37,224 nt of DNA. It comes from a virus. The DNA lies in IMG/VR virus record IMGVR_UViG_3300020125_000029, positions 1 to 37,224 of that record, one strand, 5' to 3'. A program made the position numbers and the translations under genes. Under the pieces are notes generated by a model, which made no database searches, had not been told where the DNA came from, and saw only the letters and a program-made list of their open reading frames with translations. Below are positions 27,620 to 36,697 of the stretch, one piece after another (within the stretch, counting starts at the first letter, position 1; each line of letters starts with the position of its first letter).

Positions 27620-29955
27620 TCGGATGCCAAACCCTTAATTTTTTGGTAAGCCTTATTTACAATTGGTGTACCAACAATCGAAGCCGCAACCGGCCCTACA
27701 GGTAACTTAGATTGCAGTTGGCCTTTCAAAGTTTGAATAGGAGCAACAATATTCCTAGCACCTTGAATTTTTCTCAACTGATCGAACGTAGTATCTAAAT
27801 GCTTTCCACTTCGCGAAATCAAATCGGCCAAGCCTTCCGCAAATGCATCATGCCGACTTTCGCGAAAACGAGTTAAAATGTTTCCACCTACATGCTTTGC
27901 GCCCATAATGGCTGTTCCGGTTCCTAATGATCCGGTTGTTGCATCCAAAGCAAAACCTTTAACAGCATCACCTAATATACCAGTAGGCTTATTAGCCATA
28001 TCGAGCGAAGCATTAATGCGTGTATTTAAAGCAGTACGCGAACCTGTTGAAACTAATCCTTCAGTCGCTCTTAAATTAGCCTGCGTCGATAATGTATCTA
28101 AAACCCTATCGCCGGCAGGACCAAATGCAAGCTTTAATTTGGCGCGCGTAACAGATTTCTTGCCAAATGTTTGTTGTGCGCCGGCTAACTCGCCTTGCGC
28201 TGCTTTCTCCATTTTATCGCCAATCGCCGCCCGCATTCCTTTTCGGATTGCAGCTTGCTTATCAACGCTCGCATTTTTCCATACTTTCGTAAAATCTTGA
28301 ATATTACCCTTATCTAAAGCCTGATGACCATAATCAATATCTTTGGTCAAATTGATTGCTTTTTCAAATTTCTGATCGGCCGCTTTCATTTGCGGATTAG
28401 TTTTTAATAAATCATCAACCTTACTACGCATATCAGTAAGCATAGCTTTTGTTTGATTACCTACACTTGTTTGAGGCGGCTTTGATTTGCTTAATATGTT
28501 GTCGATAGCCATTCTTGTTTCATGCAAATCAGCAATTGAAGTTCTAGGAACAGTAATAGTATTGCCTTGTGCATCCTTACCTTGACGATATAAGAAGCTC
28601 TTGACAGTCGAAAGATATTTCTTCTTTTCACCTAACGCTGTTTCAAGCTTCGTATCTATATCCTTAATAATAGGCTTTACATCTAAATTATTGCCGCTTG
28701 CATATGCAGCATTATAATCAGGTGCAACGTCCTTATGCGCTTGATTAATAATAGCTTGCTTTTCAGCTTCGATATCTGGCTTAGGACCGATTGCCCGATC
28801 TATCTCACTGTGGGCAACGTCATTCTTCAAATCGTTGCGTGCTTTAAAGCGATTTTCAATAATCGAGCTTGCACGACCACCACGCGTACCTAAAGCACCA
28901 GCATATTTTTGCAATGCAGGAGTTAAATCGGCAATGGTAGCATCAGGCCCCATTTTATGTACTTCGGCTTGTGCTTCGTCAATGCTCATTCCTTCATTTT
29001 CAAGCTCTTTAAGAACTTGATTAGCTGATCTTGGATTAACTCCCGCTGCATGTGAAGCAACATTGCCGGCTATTTTTCCTGGCAACTGCTTAGCTACATT
29101 AATTCCTTTTGAAATCAATGCGCCGGCCCGATCCATAACAGGACCGCCAACAGCACCACCTAAAGTATTGGCTGCAATGCTTTCTGCAACCGGAAGTACA
29201 CCCGGTTCCGGTATGGTCGAAGCCGTTGCCGCCCCATAGGCCCCGCCGCCAACAGCACCAGCACCAGCCGCCCCTAGAAGCCTATTGGCGAGCGGTGCCG
29301 CAACTCGCTCGCCAGTGCTTAGGACCGTTGGCAACGCTCCTACAGCCGCTCTAATGCCTTGGATCGCACGCACTGGCGTCAATGGCGCAGTAGCGGCAAT
29401 TTGACCGCCAATCCGGCCAATTTGCGCTAAATCATCATTTCCATATTCTTGCTGAAAAGCTTCATTTTCTTGATTGACACGCTTATTGAAAGCTTCTGAT
29501 CTTGCTTCGCCTTCACCGCCGATTAACTTCGCTATGGTTTTATCGAGCCAACCAATAGCTTGACCGCCTGTATTGACAACATCGCTTACACCTTGCAATG
29601 CACCTTTGCCCACACTTTTGAGATTGTCGCTAATACTCTTTTCAGTTTGATCAGGGTGTGTTATATCTTCTTTCGACGTTAAATAAGCATCAGTCAAAGG
29701 CGTAGTTTCAGGCTGCGGTTGAATAACAGGAGGGGAACTAGCACCTTTACCCAAATACAAATCAGTTAGCGACGGCTGCGCTGCAACTGGTCTTACAACA
29801 ATACCGAGATTGCCTTGGCTATTTGTAAAATCTTGACCGATATCGCTACTTTCGGCTTGATAAACTGGATTGCCGTTTTCATCATAGGTTAACTGTGGAT
29901 TGATCATCCCTTGTTCTTTATAGATATCGGAAAGATTTTTAACAGGTAACGGCAT
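27616..29955 (-). CDS. Ejection protein, P22 gp16-like position, 779 aa
   Basis: A large virion protein, by position the counterpart of P22 gp16, which enters the host with DNA. A polar start is followed by a stretch of hydrophobic Ala/Gly-rich segments (LGAAGAGAVGGGAYGAATAS, residues about 225-245; further to 275) able to enter membranes. Then come helical regions. The family match rests on layout and neighbours, not on a clear motif. It is directly after the stop of the previous gene (TAAATG). Confidence 0.7.
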   Translation of the reverse strand: MPLPVKNLSDIYKEQGMINPQLTYDENGNPVYQAESSDIGQDFTNSQGNLGIVVRPVAAQPSLTDLYLGKGASSPPVIQPQPETTPLTDAYLTSKEDITHPDQTEKSISDNLKSVGKGALQGVSDVVNTGGQAIGWLDKTIAKLIGGEGEARSEAFNKRVNQENEAFQQEYGNDDLAQIGRIGGQIAATAPLTPVRAIQGIRAAVGALPTVLSTGERVAAPLANRLLGAAGAGAVGGGAYGAATASTIPEPGVLPVAESIAANTLGGAVGGPVMDRAGALISKGINVAKQLPGKIAGNVASHAAGVNPRSANQVLKELENEGMSIDEAQAEVHKMGPDATIADLTPALQKYAGALGTRGGRASSIIENRFKARNDLKNDVAHSEIDRAIGPKPDIEAEKQAIINQAHKDVAPDYNAAYASGNNLDVKPIIKDIDTKLETALGEKKKYLSTVKSFLYRQGKDAQGNTITVPRTSIADLHETRMAIDNILSKSKPPQTSVGNQTKAMLTDMRSKVDDLLKTNPQMKAADQKFEKAINLTKDIDYGHQALDKGNIQDFTKVWKNASVDKQAAIRKGMRAAIGDKMEKAAQGELAGAQQTFGKKSVTRAKLKLAFGPAGDRVLDTLSTQANLRATEGLVSTGSRTALNTRINASLDMANKPTGILGDAVKGFALDATTGSLGTGTAIMGAKHVGGNILTRFRESRHDAFAEGLADLISRSGKHLDTTFDQLRKIQGARNIVAPIQTLKGQLQSKLPVGPVAASIVGTPIVNKAYQKIKGLASE

Positions 29956-31419
29956 TTACTGCGTTCCGCTAGGAGGCGTAATGAAATTATGTCTTTGCGC
30001 AACTTGCAATGACTTTTCAAAATTAGCGCGTTCGCTTGCTGGTGCTTTTTGCAATGTCTTTAACAATGCCGCTCTAGCTGGTGGCGACATTAAATCGACA
30101 CCAAAAGCGCGCGGGTCAAGTTGATTTGTCGTTTGTGCATTCCAACGCGCGTACTCGCTTTCCGGCAATCCAGATTGCTCGAACGTTAACAATTGCGCTT
30201 GCTTCATTCGGCGTAATGCCAATGCAGATTTAGCAACATCTATTGCCGCCGCATTAGAAATATGCGTACTCGGATTACCAGCAAACGCGGCAGCGAGCTT
30301 ATCATTTGTGCCACTATTACCAGTTTGATTAACAAAGTCTGTAAGATATTTCTTTGCTTCATCGTAATCCTTAACGGTGCCACCACTCCATTTTGGAATG
30401 TTGCTTTCAGTAGCACCGGGAACATTAGATAAGATAAACGATCTAAGCTGATTAAGTGTATCTGTTCCCGGTCCTGTTCCTTTAGTACCCAATGTTTCAA
30501 GAGCCGGAATAGCTTTAACCAATGGAAAAATATCACGTTGAAAACTAGACGCTGCTATTCTATCACTCGCTAATTGTGCGCCCGAAGCCGTCATAGCTTC
30601 GCTGGCACCGGGCGGCAATCCAGTTGTAATAGGTTGAGTAAATCTTTGTGTCGGAACTTTAGTTGGCAATCCAGCACTCGGAACACCACCCATATTTGGT
30701 TGATCCGGTCCAACATCAATTCCGGTAACTGTACTATTGCCAATTCGCATTCCTTGCGGAACCGGCGCAGGACCAACCGGCAAAGCACCGGGAGTTGACG
30801 GTAATCCCGTTGGCCCTGAAGATGGTCCTAATATTCCAGGTGTCCCGCGCGGTGCTTGACCGGGCGCACCTTGCGAAACAATTGGTTGTGTCGGCGGCGG
30901 TTGAACCGGAATACCGCGTTGCGGTCCAACAACACCACCAGCATTAGGATTACCGGCAAATCCCGGTTTCGGACTTGATAACGTTGGTGTAATTTGTTGT
31001 CCTGTATCAATCGTACCTTGACCGCCTAAATGATAATGCAAAGCGTCCATAGTAGTCATGGCTTGCTGAAGCTCATTTCCCATATGATTTTTCAGCGTCA
31101 ATGCCGCTCTATCTGCCGGCATTCCTTGTGTTGGCGGTAATTGACTAATCTTCGTTGCCGCTTGTTCTGGCGTAATATAACCATTGGCAACATTGTTGCG
31201 ATAAAATTGTTTAATATCATCTTCATTAAGATCAGGCTTCGATAACAATCCGGGGATTTGTCCTGCGACTTGCTGAAATCGATCCTTAATCAAATTCAAT
31301 TGCTGTTGCTGAATAGTTAATTGCTGTTGCTGCAAGGTTCCAAGCTTGCCGGCAGTATCAAGAAAACTCGGCGGATTAGCCGGCAACTTCGGATAACTAG
31401 AGGTATCGACTTCGGCCAT
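29956..31419 (-). CDS. Ejection protein, P22 gp20-like position, 487 aa
   Basis: A virion protein with a glutamine-rich helical start (LQQQQLTIQQQQLNLIKDRF), a helical domain and a long low-complexity middle of Pro, Gly, Gln and Thr (residues about 140-260). A helical C-terminal domain follows, with LRRMKQAQLLTFEQSGLPES. By position, between gp7- and gp16-like genes, it fits the P22 gp20 slot. AGGA nine bases before the ATG gives a good start. Confidence 0.65.
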   Translation of the reverse strand: MAEVDTSSYPKLPANPPSFLDTAGKLGTLQQQQLTIQQQQLNLIKDRFQQVAGQIPGLLSKPDLNEDDIKQFYRNNVANGYITPEQAATKISQLPPTQGMPADRAALTLKNHMGNELQQAMTTMDALHYHLGGQGTIDTGQQITPTLSSPKPGFAGNPNAGGVVGPQRGIPVQPPPTQPIVSQGAPGQAPRGTPGILGPSSGPTGLPSTPGALPVGPAPVPQGMRIGNSTVTGIDVGPDQPNMGGVPSAGLPTKVPTQRFTQPITTGLPPGASEAMTASGAQLASDRIAASSFQRDIFPLVKAIPALETLGTKGTGPGTDTLNQLRSFILSNVPGATESNIPKWSGGTVKDYDEAKKYLTDFVNQTGNSGTNDKLAAAFAGNPSTHISNAAAIDVAKSALALRRMKQAQLLTFEQSGLPESEYARWNAQTTNQLDPRAFGVDLMSPPARAALLKTLQKAPASERANFEKSLQVAQRHNFITPPSGTQ

Positions 31420-31429
31420 TTAATTAATC

Positions 31430-32200
31430 CTAGCCAGTAAAAACGTTTTGACCACCATCGGTAACTTGAATATTAGGACCGGGATTAACCATGCTTCCGC
31501 CCATAGTCCCGCCACCATACAGACCTTTATACGCAGCATATCCGCCGATATTACTCGCTAGATTATTGACCGCCGCACCTGTTGCATTATATCCGGCAGC
31601 TTGCGCATTACCGGCTCCAATCATATTGCTTCCAATTTGTTGTCCGGTTTGAGCACCAATAACACCTTGGCCCGCTGCGGCACTTTCACCAGTATCGATC
31701 AAGCCTTTTAAACGATTATAAGCATTCGTTTGATTGGTTACAGCATTAGCAAATTGTTGTTGATAGGTACTATCAGCTAATCCAGTTGCAAAAGTCGCAG
31801 CGCCCTTTAAAGCCGCACCGGATGATCCTAAACCCCTTGCCGCTGCGGAATTTTGCGTAGCTTTAAGACCTTGCGTCAAATTGAATTGATATCCAGGTGT
31901 TTTCTCCAACGCCGCTTGATCCATAACAATCGGAGCAGTCAATTCCGGCAAACGTGCCATTAATTGATTAGTAGCTTCACCACCAGCACCAATAAAAGGC
32001 GCAAGGTTCTTTTGCGTAGTACCGAACATTTGCAACTGCGCATTCGTTGCATTGTTCGCAGCATCAGTTTGTGCTTGCGCAGCCTTATTTGCTGAATAAG
32101 CTGTTGCAGCCGCACCAATAACGCCCGAGCCTATGATTGCTGTAGCAACCCAGGCATTGCAAAATGCTCTATCATAATCTTCAAAATCGATATAGAACAT
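31430..32200 (-). CDS. DNA transfer / ejection protein, P22 gp7-like
   Basis: A 256-residue protein. A hydrophobic segment (WVATAIIGSGVIGAAATAYS, about 17-36) is followed by a glutamine- and alanine-rich helical part. The motif LEKTPGYQFNLTQGLKATQN with NSAAARGLGSSGAALKGA and YNRLKGLIDTGESAA is typical of phage DNA transfer proteins of the gp7 kind. It should be ejected with DNA at infection. The C-terminus is Gly-rich. The ATG directly follows the upstream TAG. Confidence 0.8.
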   Translation of the reverse strand: MFYIDFEDYDRAFCNAWVATAIIGSGVIGAAATAYSANKAAQAQTDAANNATNAQLQMFGTTQKNLAPFIGAGGEATNQLMARLPELTAPIVMDQAALEKTPGYQFNLTQGLKATQNSAAARGLGSSGAALKGAATFATGLADSTYQQQFANAVTNQTNAYNRLKGLIDTGESAAAGQGVIGAQTGQQIGSNMIGAGNAQAAGYNATGAAVNNLASNIGGYAAYKGLYGGGTMGGSMVNPGPNIQVTDGGQNVFTG

Positions 32201-32725
32201 CTAATCTAATCCTAAAACTTTAGTTTGCTCAAATGCAAACTGCAATTGCTTCTCAAATTGTAAATATTCTTCTTCACTGTGGGCAATGAACATTTCTTCG
32301 ATTAAGGAAATGTCTTTTTCTTCGGTTCCGTGAATGGTTGTCCATACGGTATCTTCAAGAGCAATCGCAATTCGTTTAGTACCAGGAGGGGAAACAATCG
32401 TAGCCGGCGCTTCAATCGTCTTGATTACACCATCAATAGAAACGTCAATCTTGCCCTTGCTAATGATATTCAAATTTGTATATTTATGAATAAAGCCAGT
32501 AAGTATGCAACCTTTCGGAATGAATATCTCGCGAGCATAAACACCTTTAGCAAAATAATGATTAGTTTCTAACTTTACTTCGGTATCTGTACCGTTAGCA
32601 ATTGATTGCTTCATCAAATTTTCGACAGCATTGACTTTTTCGCGCGAAGTCAATTCGCGATCATAGGTAATCGTCCCGCCGTCGCGAAGTTGATATTTTT
32701 GCTGAATACGGTCTAAATTATCCAC
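32201..32725 (-). CDS. Cupin-fold phage protein, 174 aa
   Basis: The centre has a cupin-like beta-barrel pattern: REIFIPKGCILTGFIHKYTN, NIISKGKIDVSIDG, SPPGTKRIAIALED and VWTTIHGTEE. Metal ligands could be the two histidines. Such proteins recur beside structural genes of small phages, perhaps as virion or fold-assisting parts; function is not known. GTG 32725 is chosen with GGAG ten bases away and an eight-base overlap with the upstream stop; a longer frame to 32767 would overlap too far. Confidence 0.65.
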   Translation of the reverse strand: MDNLDRIQQKYQLRDGGTITYDRELTSREKVNAVENLMKQSIANGTDTEVKLETNHYFAKGVYAREIFIPKGCILTGFIHKYTNLNIISKGKIDVSIDGVIKTIEAPATIVSPPGTKRIAIALEDTVWTTIHGTEEKDISLIEEMFIAHSEEEYLQFEKQLQFAFEQTKVLGLD

Positions 32726-33029
32726 CTGTAGCCGCTCCGTAAATTGGTATAAACTGCAATGTACCACTTGGAGAAGTTACAACATCATTAATCGAAACTG
32801 GTATAATACGTTGTCCTGTAAGCGTAATACTAATAGTACCGCGAGTTAATGTAATCGCCGCACCGCCAGTAATAACAATAAATCCAGGTTCAACAGCCGT
32901 ATAAGGACTAACTACGTTCTTAAAATTAGGTGGTGCTTGTACGAATTGTTGTAAGAATTGGTTCCAAGGTTTAGCTATTATTCCACCAGCACGAATTAAC
33001 GGAGCAAGTAAGTTAGGAAGTGGCTGCAT
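32718..33029 (-). CDS. Small structural-type protein, 103 aa
   Basis: Begins MQPLPNLLAPLIRAGGIIAK, with WNQFLQQF. The remainder is a beta-rich segment (FIVITGGAAITLTRGTISIT). The combination resembles small structural proteins seen beside P22-like tail genes in rhizobial phages. Function not known. Confidence 0.6.
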   Translation of the reverse strand: MQPLPNLLAPLIRAGGIIAKPWNQFLQQFVQAPPNFKNVVSPYTAVEPGFIVITGGAAITLTRGTISITLTGQRIIPVSINDVVTSPSGTLQFIPIYGAATGG

Positions 33030-33041
33030 AAATTAACCCGG

Positions 33042-33076
33042 ATGGTTTTAGCAAATGGAGAAAGGAAGAAAACCAT
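33042..33076. repeat. 8-bp inverted repeat in late-gene gap
   Basis: ATGGTTTT and its complement at 33042-33049 and 33069-33076 surround a 19-base loop in the 83-base gap between genes. No U-tract; perhaps an mRNA-processing or attenuating hairpin. Confidence 0.3.
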
Positions 33077-33112
33077 TCACAAACCTTTAAATCAGGATGC
33101 CGGTACACCCTG

Positions 33113-34816
33113 TTAACTTCTTGCCGGCTGCACTTCAGCAAATCCGCCATTTAAAGCCGTTTGTATCGGCGCAGACCATTCCAGCTTAAATATTCTATCG
33201 CGTGCCATGCCAAGCCTTTGCCATTGGATCGCAGTCAAGAAATCACCACCGCGACCCATGCCTTGCTCAACTGCCGCTCCGTATGTTACACCACGATTAT
33301 CCGACCAGCTTAGACTAACTTGCGGTTCTGTCAAGATTGTAGGGTCTTGCGTCCCCACTTGCATATCAGCATCAAAACCTTTGTAAGCAACGCGATCCAT
33401 ATTATTGAGCATGTGAAGAAACGTTTTGCGTCTTACAATCGGTACTCCATCATCAGTATATTTTTCTAAATCCAACGAATAGATTTTGCCAGTTTCCCAA
33501 TCGCCAATAATGTTTTGCTCATTAAAATACATGCCCACATTAGCACGACTGCGATTGAGCGAACCATCATCGATATTCAGCCATGCCCATTTAGTCCACA
33601 TTTTCGTTTTTAAAGCATACAACCAACTTTCATTGGCAGTCGGAAAGATTAATACATAAAAGGCATGTGTTCCGATTTGAAAGAAAAATCCTATGGCATC
33701 TTCGGTTGTCGGATAGTTGTTAAATCGATCAACCAAATACGGAGTTGAAATTTCAGTAATAGCATAACCAGTACCCATAACGACAATATTTTTACCCTGC
33801 TTATCTTGCATCAACCAAATACCGATAACATCAGTATTAGCGCATGTATATTGCGCTATGCATCCATGTTCAATGTAGGCACCTTGCACACGTTGAAAGA
33901 AGAAATCCGCTGCGCCAGTACCTATCCAAACTTCGGTAGTAAGTTGACCAATTAACCATAATTCATCATGGATGCTTAAAATTGCAACAATCGGATCAGC
34001 CGAACCGCTCTTAGCCGCGATATCGAGCGGATCAAACGATAATGCGACTGCGGTAATAGTATAGGTGAAGCCTGCACCGGCCCCACCAAGATCAGCATTG
34101 GAAGCTGAAAGTACGTCGCCAATAATGTAATTTTTACCGCTATTGCCAATATCGACCGTGCTAACAGCACCGCCGCCGCTTACTGTAATTGTTGCGGTAG
34201 CTTCTGTACCAGAACCACCTGTTAACGGCACATTTTGATAAGTACCAGGAACATAAGCAGCGCCGCCAACAACCGTTCCGCTTCCGATTGCCGTACCCGA
34301 AAGCATTCCATAAGTCGGATTAGACAACGATATATAAAATTGATTGGTCTTTGGTCGATTAAAAATGAAAAATGTATCTTGAAAGACAACGAAATCAGCA
34401 CCTAAGAAACTCGGATCAGTAATTTGCGCAAACGCATTTGTTTTAAGATCAATCGCCCATCCGTCAACACCATCAACCAAAACTGCGGCTGTTCCATTAT
34501 CCGCCATATAAACTTGTGACACTTTCGATGGAATAGTGCCTACAAGAATGAGCGCATAATTTGTAGCAAGAAAATAGACTTGGGTATCGATAACGACATA
34601 AGCCGTACCGATTGAAGTGCGATAAGTACATCTTGCCTTTGCGGCTGGTACTGGCGTTGCTCGCAACGTTAATCCAGGTGTCGGATAATAGGTTATCGGT
34701 GCTGGTGCTTGCGGATCAGCGGAATTATCTTCAGCGTAAAGATTAATAGTTTCTTGATTGCTGGCTATACCGCTGCGCTCGACATATGCCCTACCAGTTA
34801 AGGGAATGCGAGCCAT
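33113..34816 (-). CDS. P22 gp10-like tail/packaged-DNA-stabilisation protein
   Basis: A 567-residue beta-rich protein. The start (RAYVERSGIASNQETINLYA, then YYPTPGLTL) and the regularly spaced strands suit the P22 gp10 tail hub family, which closes the portal and holds packaged DNA. An extra module at about 177-258 (GSGTVVGGAAYVPGTYQNVP, TATITVSGGG) looks like a small Ig-like or bacterial surface domain inserted in the barrel. ATG 34816 overlaps the endonuclease stop as TAATG. Confidence 0.85.
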   Translation of the reverse strand: MARIPLTGRAYVERSGIASNQETINLYAEDNSADPQAPAPITYYPTPGLTLRATPVPAAKARCTYRTSIGTAYVVIDTQVYFLATNYALILVGTIPSKVSQVYMADNGTAAVLVDGVDGWAIDLKTNAFAQITDPSFLGADFVVFQDTFFIFNRPKTNQFYISLSNPTYGMLSGTAIGSGTVVGGAAYVPGTYQNVPLTGGSGTEATATITVSGGGAVSTVDIGNSGKNYIIGDVLSASNADLGGAGAGFTYTITAVALSFDPLDIAAKSGSADPIVAILSIHDELWLIGQLTTEVWIGTGAADFFFQRVQGAYIEHGCIAQYTCANTDVIGIWLMQDKQGKNIVVMGTGYAITEISTPYLVDRFNNYPTTEDAIGFFFQIGTHAFYVLIFPTANESWLYALKTKMWTKWAWLNIDDGSLNRSRANVGMYFNEQNIIGDWETGKIYSLDLEKYTDDGVPIVRRKTFLHMLNNMDRVAYKGFDADMQVGTQDPTILTEPQVSLSWSDNRGVTYGAAVEQGMGRGGDFLTAIQWQRLGMARDRIFKLEWSAPIQTALNGGFAEVQPARS

Positions 34817-35442
34817 TATTTACGGCCTTTAGAAGTAGCTGGAATAAGTAAACGTTCTTTCGGCCATTTCATCTTAATTCTCACATACATCGCAGGCCAA
34901 CTAATACCGGCTCTTTTAGCCGCATGTGCAATACTCATTTTACCTTCAAGAGTATCAACCCAAATTGTAGAACGTCTATTGTTAGCTTGTTCTGATTTTG
35001 GTATCCAAATACAATTATCTTTACAATAATTACCGTTTACTTCTTTACGTTCTATTGTTAATCCAGGTTTATAAGTCGGATACATATCATCAAAGAATTG
35101 TTGAAAATTATTTAACCATTCATCACACATTCGTATCCCTCTAGCGCCGTAATCTTTATAGGGATATGAATTTTTATTATAGCACCTAGTTTTAATTCCT
35201 TGCCAAACTCTATAAAAATTAATCTTATCTTTTCGGCTCATTCCGTGAGTAGTTACAAAATGTGGATCGCAGTTACCGCAAGATTTTATTGCACCAGCTT
35301 TTAAATGTGCTCCGCGAAATTCTTTTTCAATTCCACAATCGCATTTACATAACCAATAAAGATAACGATGTTTTACTAAAGTTGATCTAATACCAACTAA
35401 TTTGCCAAATCTCAATCCTGTTAAATCTGATCGCTTTTTCAT
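34816..35442 (-). CDS. HNH homing endonuclease, 208 aa
   Basis: The N-terminus is a zinc-ribbon-like domain (DLTGLRFGKLVGI, LCKCDCG, SCGNCD). The HNH-like core follows: THGMSRKDKINFYRVWQGIK, RCYNKNSYPYKDYGARGI, DEWLNNFQQF, IERKEVNGNYCKDNCIW and EQANNRRST. This is a widespread family of phage homing endonucleases. It has its own AGGAG site and lies between gp4- and gp10-like genes. The gene before it appears cut short by a frame break. Confidence 0.85.
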   Translation of the reverse strand: MKKRSDLTGLRFGKLVGIRSTLVKHRYLYWLCKCDCGIEKEFRGAHLKAGAIKSCGNCDPHFVTTHGMSRKDKINFYRVWQGIKTRCYNKNSYPYKDYGARGIRMCDEWLNNFQQFFDDMYPTYKPGLTIERKEVNGNYCKDNCIWIPKSEQANNRRSTIWVDTLEGKMSIAHAAKRAGISWPAMYVRIKMKWPKERLLIPATSKGRK

Positions 35443-35497
35443 GGCATTCTCCTGTTGTCGGCAGGAAATTGCCAGTAACCATAAGCATTGTCAACAC

Positions 35498-36238
35498 CTA
35501 ATATGAGTCCGCATTGAAAATATTAAACGCCTTACCTCTGCGCAGTCCAGCCGGCATTTGCAGCTTCGGCACTTGGGTATTGCCAGTACGAATAGTATTA
35601 AGCGATGCTTTGGCTAATGCTTTTGTATCACCGGAACTTTCCAGTTGATACATTGCTGAAACACGCATAGAATGATTATAGAAAATTGCCTCTTGATATT
35701 CTTCCGGCAATGTAAACGGAGTATCTAATCCGGTTCCAGCACCACCGCCAATAGCAAGCGGCCAACCTAATTGCTGTTGCACCAAGATATGACATTCATA
35801 AGTATTATTTGGAACCGGCCAAAAATAGATATTACCAAGCGGCCATTGTCCATCATAAAAACAATGATCAGGAAGTGAGTTTAAGCCTTTGACTGCGATA
35901 CGAATGTATTCTTCATAAGAAAAGATTAGCTTACATTGTAAGCTAATTGGAGTTTGTCCGGTATTCAATTGAACGATGTAGGCACCTTTAATTTGCCCAG
36001 GACGCGCAATATTCCAAAATTGCCCAGCACCAATTTTATTTGATATTTGATCATTACCAATTGTATGAATATCAATCAATGCCGGAACAAGCCAACGCTG
36101 CTTATTCCATTGCGCAACCATTTGTTGTAAGAGAATGAAGCAATCGTTTATATCTTCAGCAAGAGCGGTTTGACCGACACCGAGAATACCAGCTTGCTTT
36201 AAAGACAATGTGATTAGGTCACGTGCTGTAATCGCCAT
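35498..36238 (-). CDS. P22 gp4-like tail adaptor, 246 aa, frame break at end
   Basis: The start ITARDLITLSLKQAGILG with LQQMVAQWNKQRW and the region CHILVQQQLGWPLA are typical of P22 gp4-like head-tail adaptor proteins. The frame stops at 35498 (TAG). In the -1 frame, from about 35501, the text continues LGVDNAYGYWQFPADNRRMP and stops at 35439 with an ATGA overlap with the next gene, the usual junction here. So the original C-terminus was probably 20 residues longer. One missing base or a -1 frameshift would explain it. AGGAAT precedes ATG 36238. Confidence 0.8.
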   Translation of the reverse strand: MAITARDLITLSLKQAGILGVGQTALAEDINDCFILLQQMVAQWNKQRWLVPALIDIHTIGNDQISNKIGAGQFWNIARPGQIKGAYIVQLNTGQTPISLQCKLIFSYEEYIRIAVKGLNSLPDHCFYDGQWPLGNIYFWPVPNNTYECHILVQQQLGWPLAIGGGAGTGLDTPFTLPEEYQEAIFYNHSMRVSAMYQLESSGDTKALAKASLNTIRTGNTQVPKLQMPAGLRRGKAFNIFNADSY

Positions 36239-36337
36239 ACAAAAAATTCCTGTTGATAGCGGTTACAACTCGCAAATTTCTACAGACAATCGATGGTTTA
36301 ATATTGGACATTAGCGGCGCATAGTGCGCTCTACGGT

Positions 36338-36395
36338 TGGCCCCTAAAGGGCCATTATGCCAGGAGCGGCGATAGGTATTGCACCGCCGCTCCTG
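36338..36395. terminator. Tandem hairpins after the 36404 gene
   Basis: CAGGAGCGGCG (36361-36371) pairs perfectly with 36385-36395 around 13 bases, and TGGCCC (36338-36343) with 36349-36354 around five. They lie in the 165-base gap before the gp4-like gene. On the minus strand no U-tract follows; they may be attenuating or RNA-processing signals between capsid and tail genes. Confidence 0.5.
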
Positions 36396-36403
36396 TTTCG
36401 TCT

Positions 36404-36667
36404 TTACTTATTGCCGCTCCAACCTTCATCACCCTTTTTCGGCTTGGCTTTCACCGCACCGCTAATTTCCGCATGATGATCTTCATCATTCACGACAACG
36501 CGAACCGGAAAGCCGGCTGCATTCTTTTCAGTTGGATGGTCAATATACATTGGGTATTTGGTATGACCAAGCTCATTCAGAATATTCGGGTCTTTACCGA
36601 ATAAAGGATGCGGATTAGAAGCCGAATATTCCGGCTTTTCACCGTGCCTTGCATGTTCATCAAACAT
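36404..36667 (-). CDS. Small protein downstream of coat gene, 87 aa
   Basis: Starts MFDEHARHGEKPEYSASNPH and continues PLFGKDPNILNELGHTKYP, then a strand (FPVRVVVNDED) and a Lys/Gly-rich end. Similar small proteins occur near coat genes in phages; role not known. GGAG is nine bases before ATG 36667. Confidence 0.65.
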   Translation of the reverse strand: MFDEHARHGEKPEYSASNPHPLFGKDPNILNELGHTKYPMYIDHPTEKNAAGFPVRVVVNDEDHHAEISGAVKAKPKKGDEGWSGNK

Positions 36668-36697
36668 AGCTCTTGCTCCAATCGTGTTAAATGCGCT

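Larger units (their letters stand above)
404..33539. repeat. Dispersed octamer TGTGGGCA / TGCCCACA, 18 copies
   Basis: Exact copies in the TGTGGGCA orientation start at 6324, 8862, 10857, 14126, 18791, 27563, 28809 and 32278. Copies in the TGCCCACA orientation start at 404, 811, 4162, 7787, 12489, 14899, 21568, 27131, 29607 and 33532. They occur in both gene strands, in different reading frames and once between genes, so protein coding does not explain them. About one copy would be expected by chance in both strands of this length. Confidence 0.6.
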
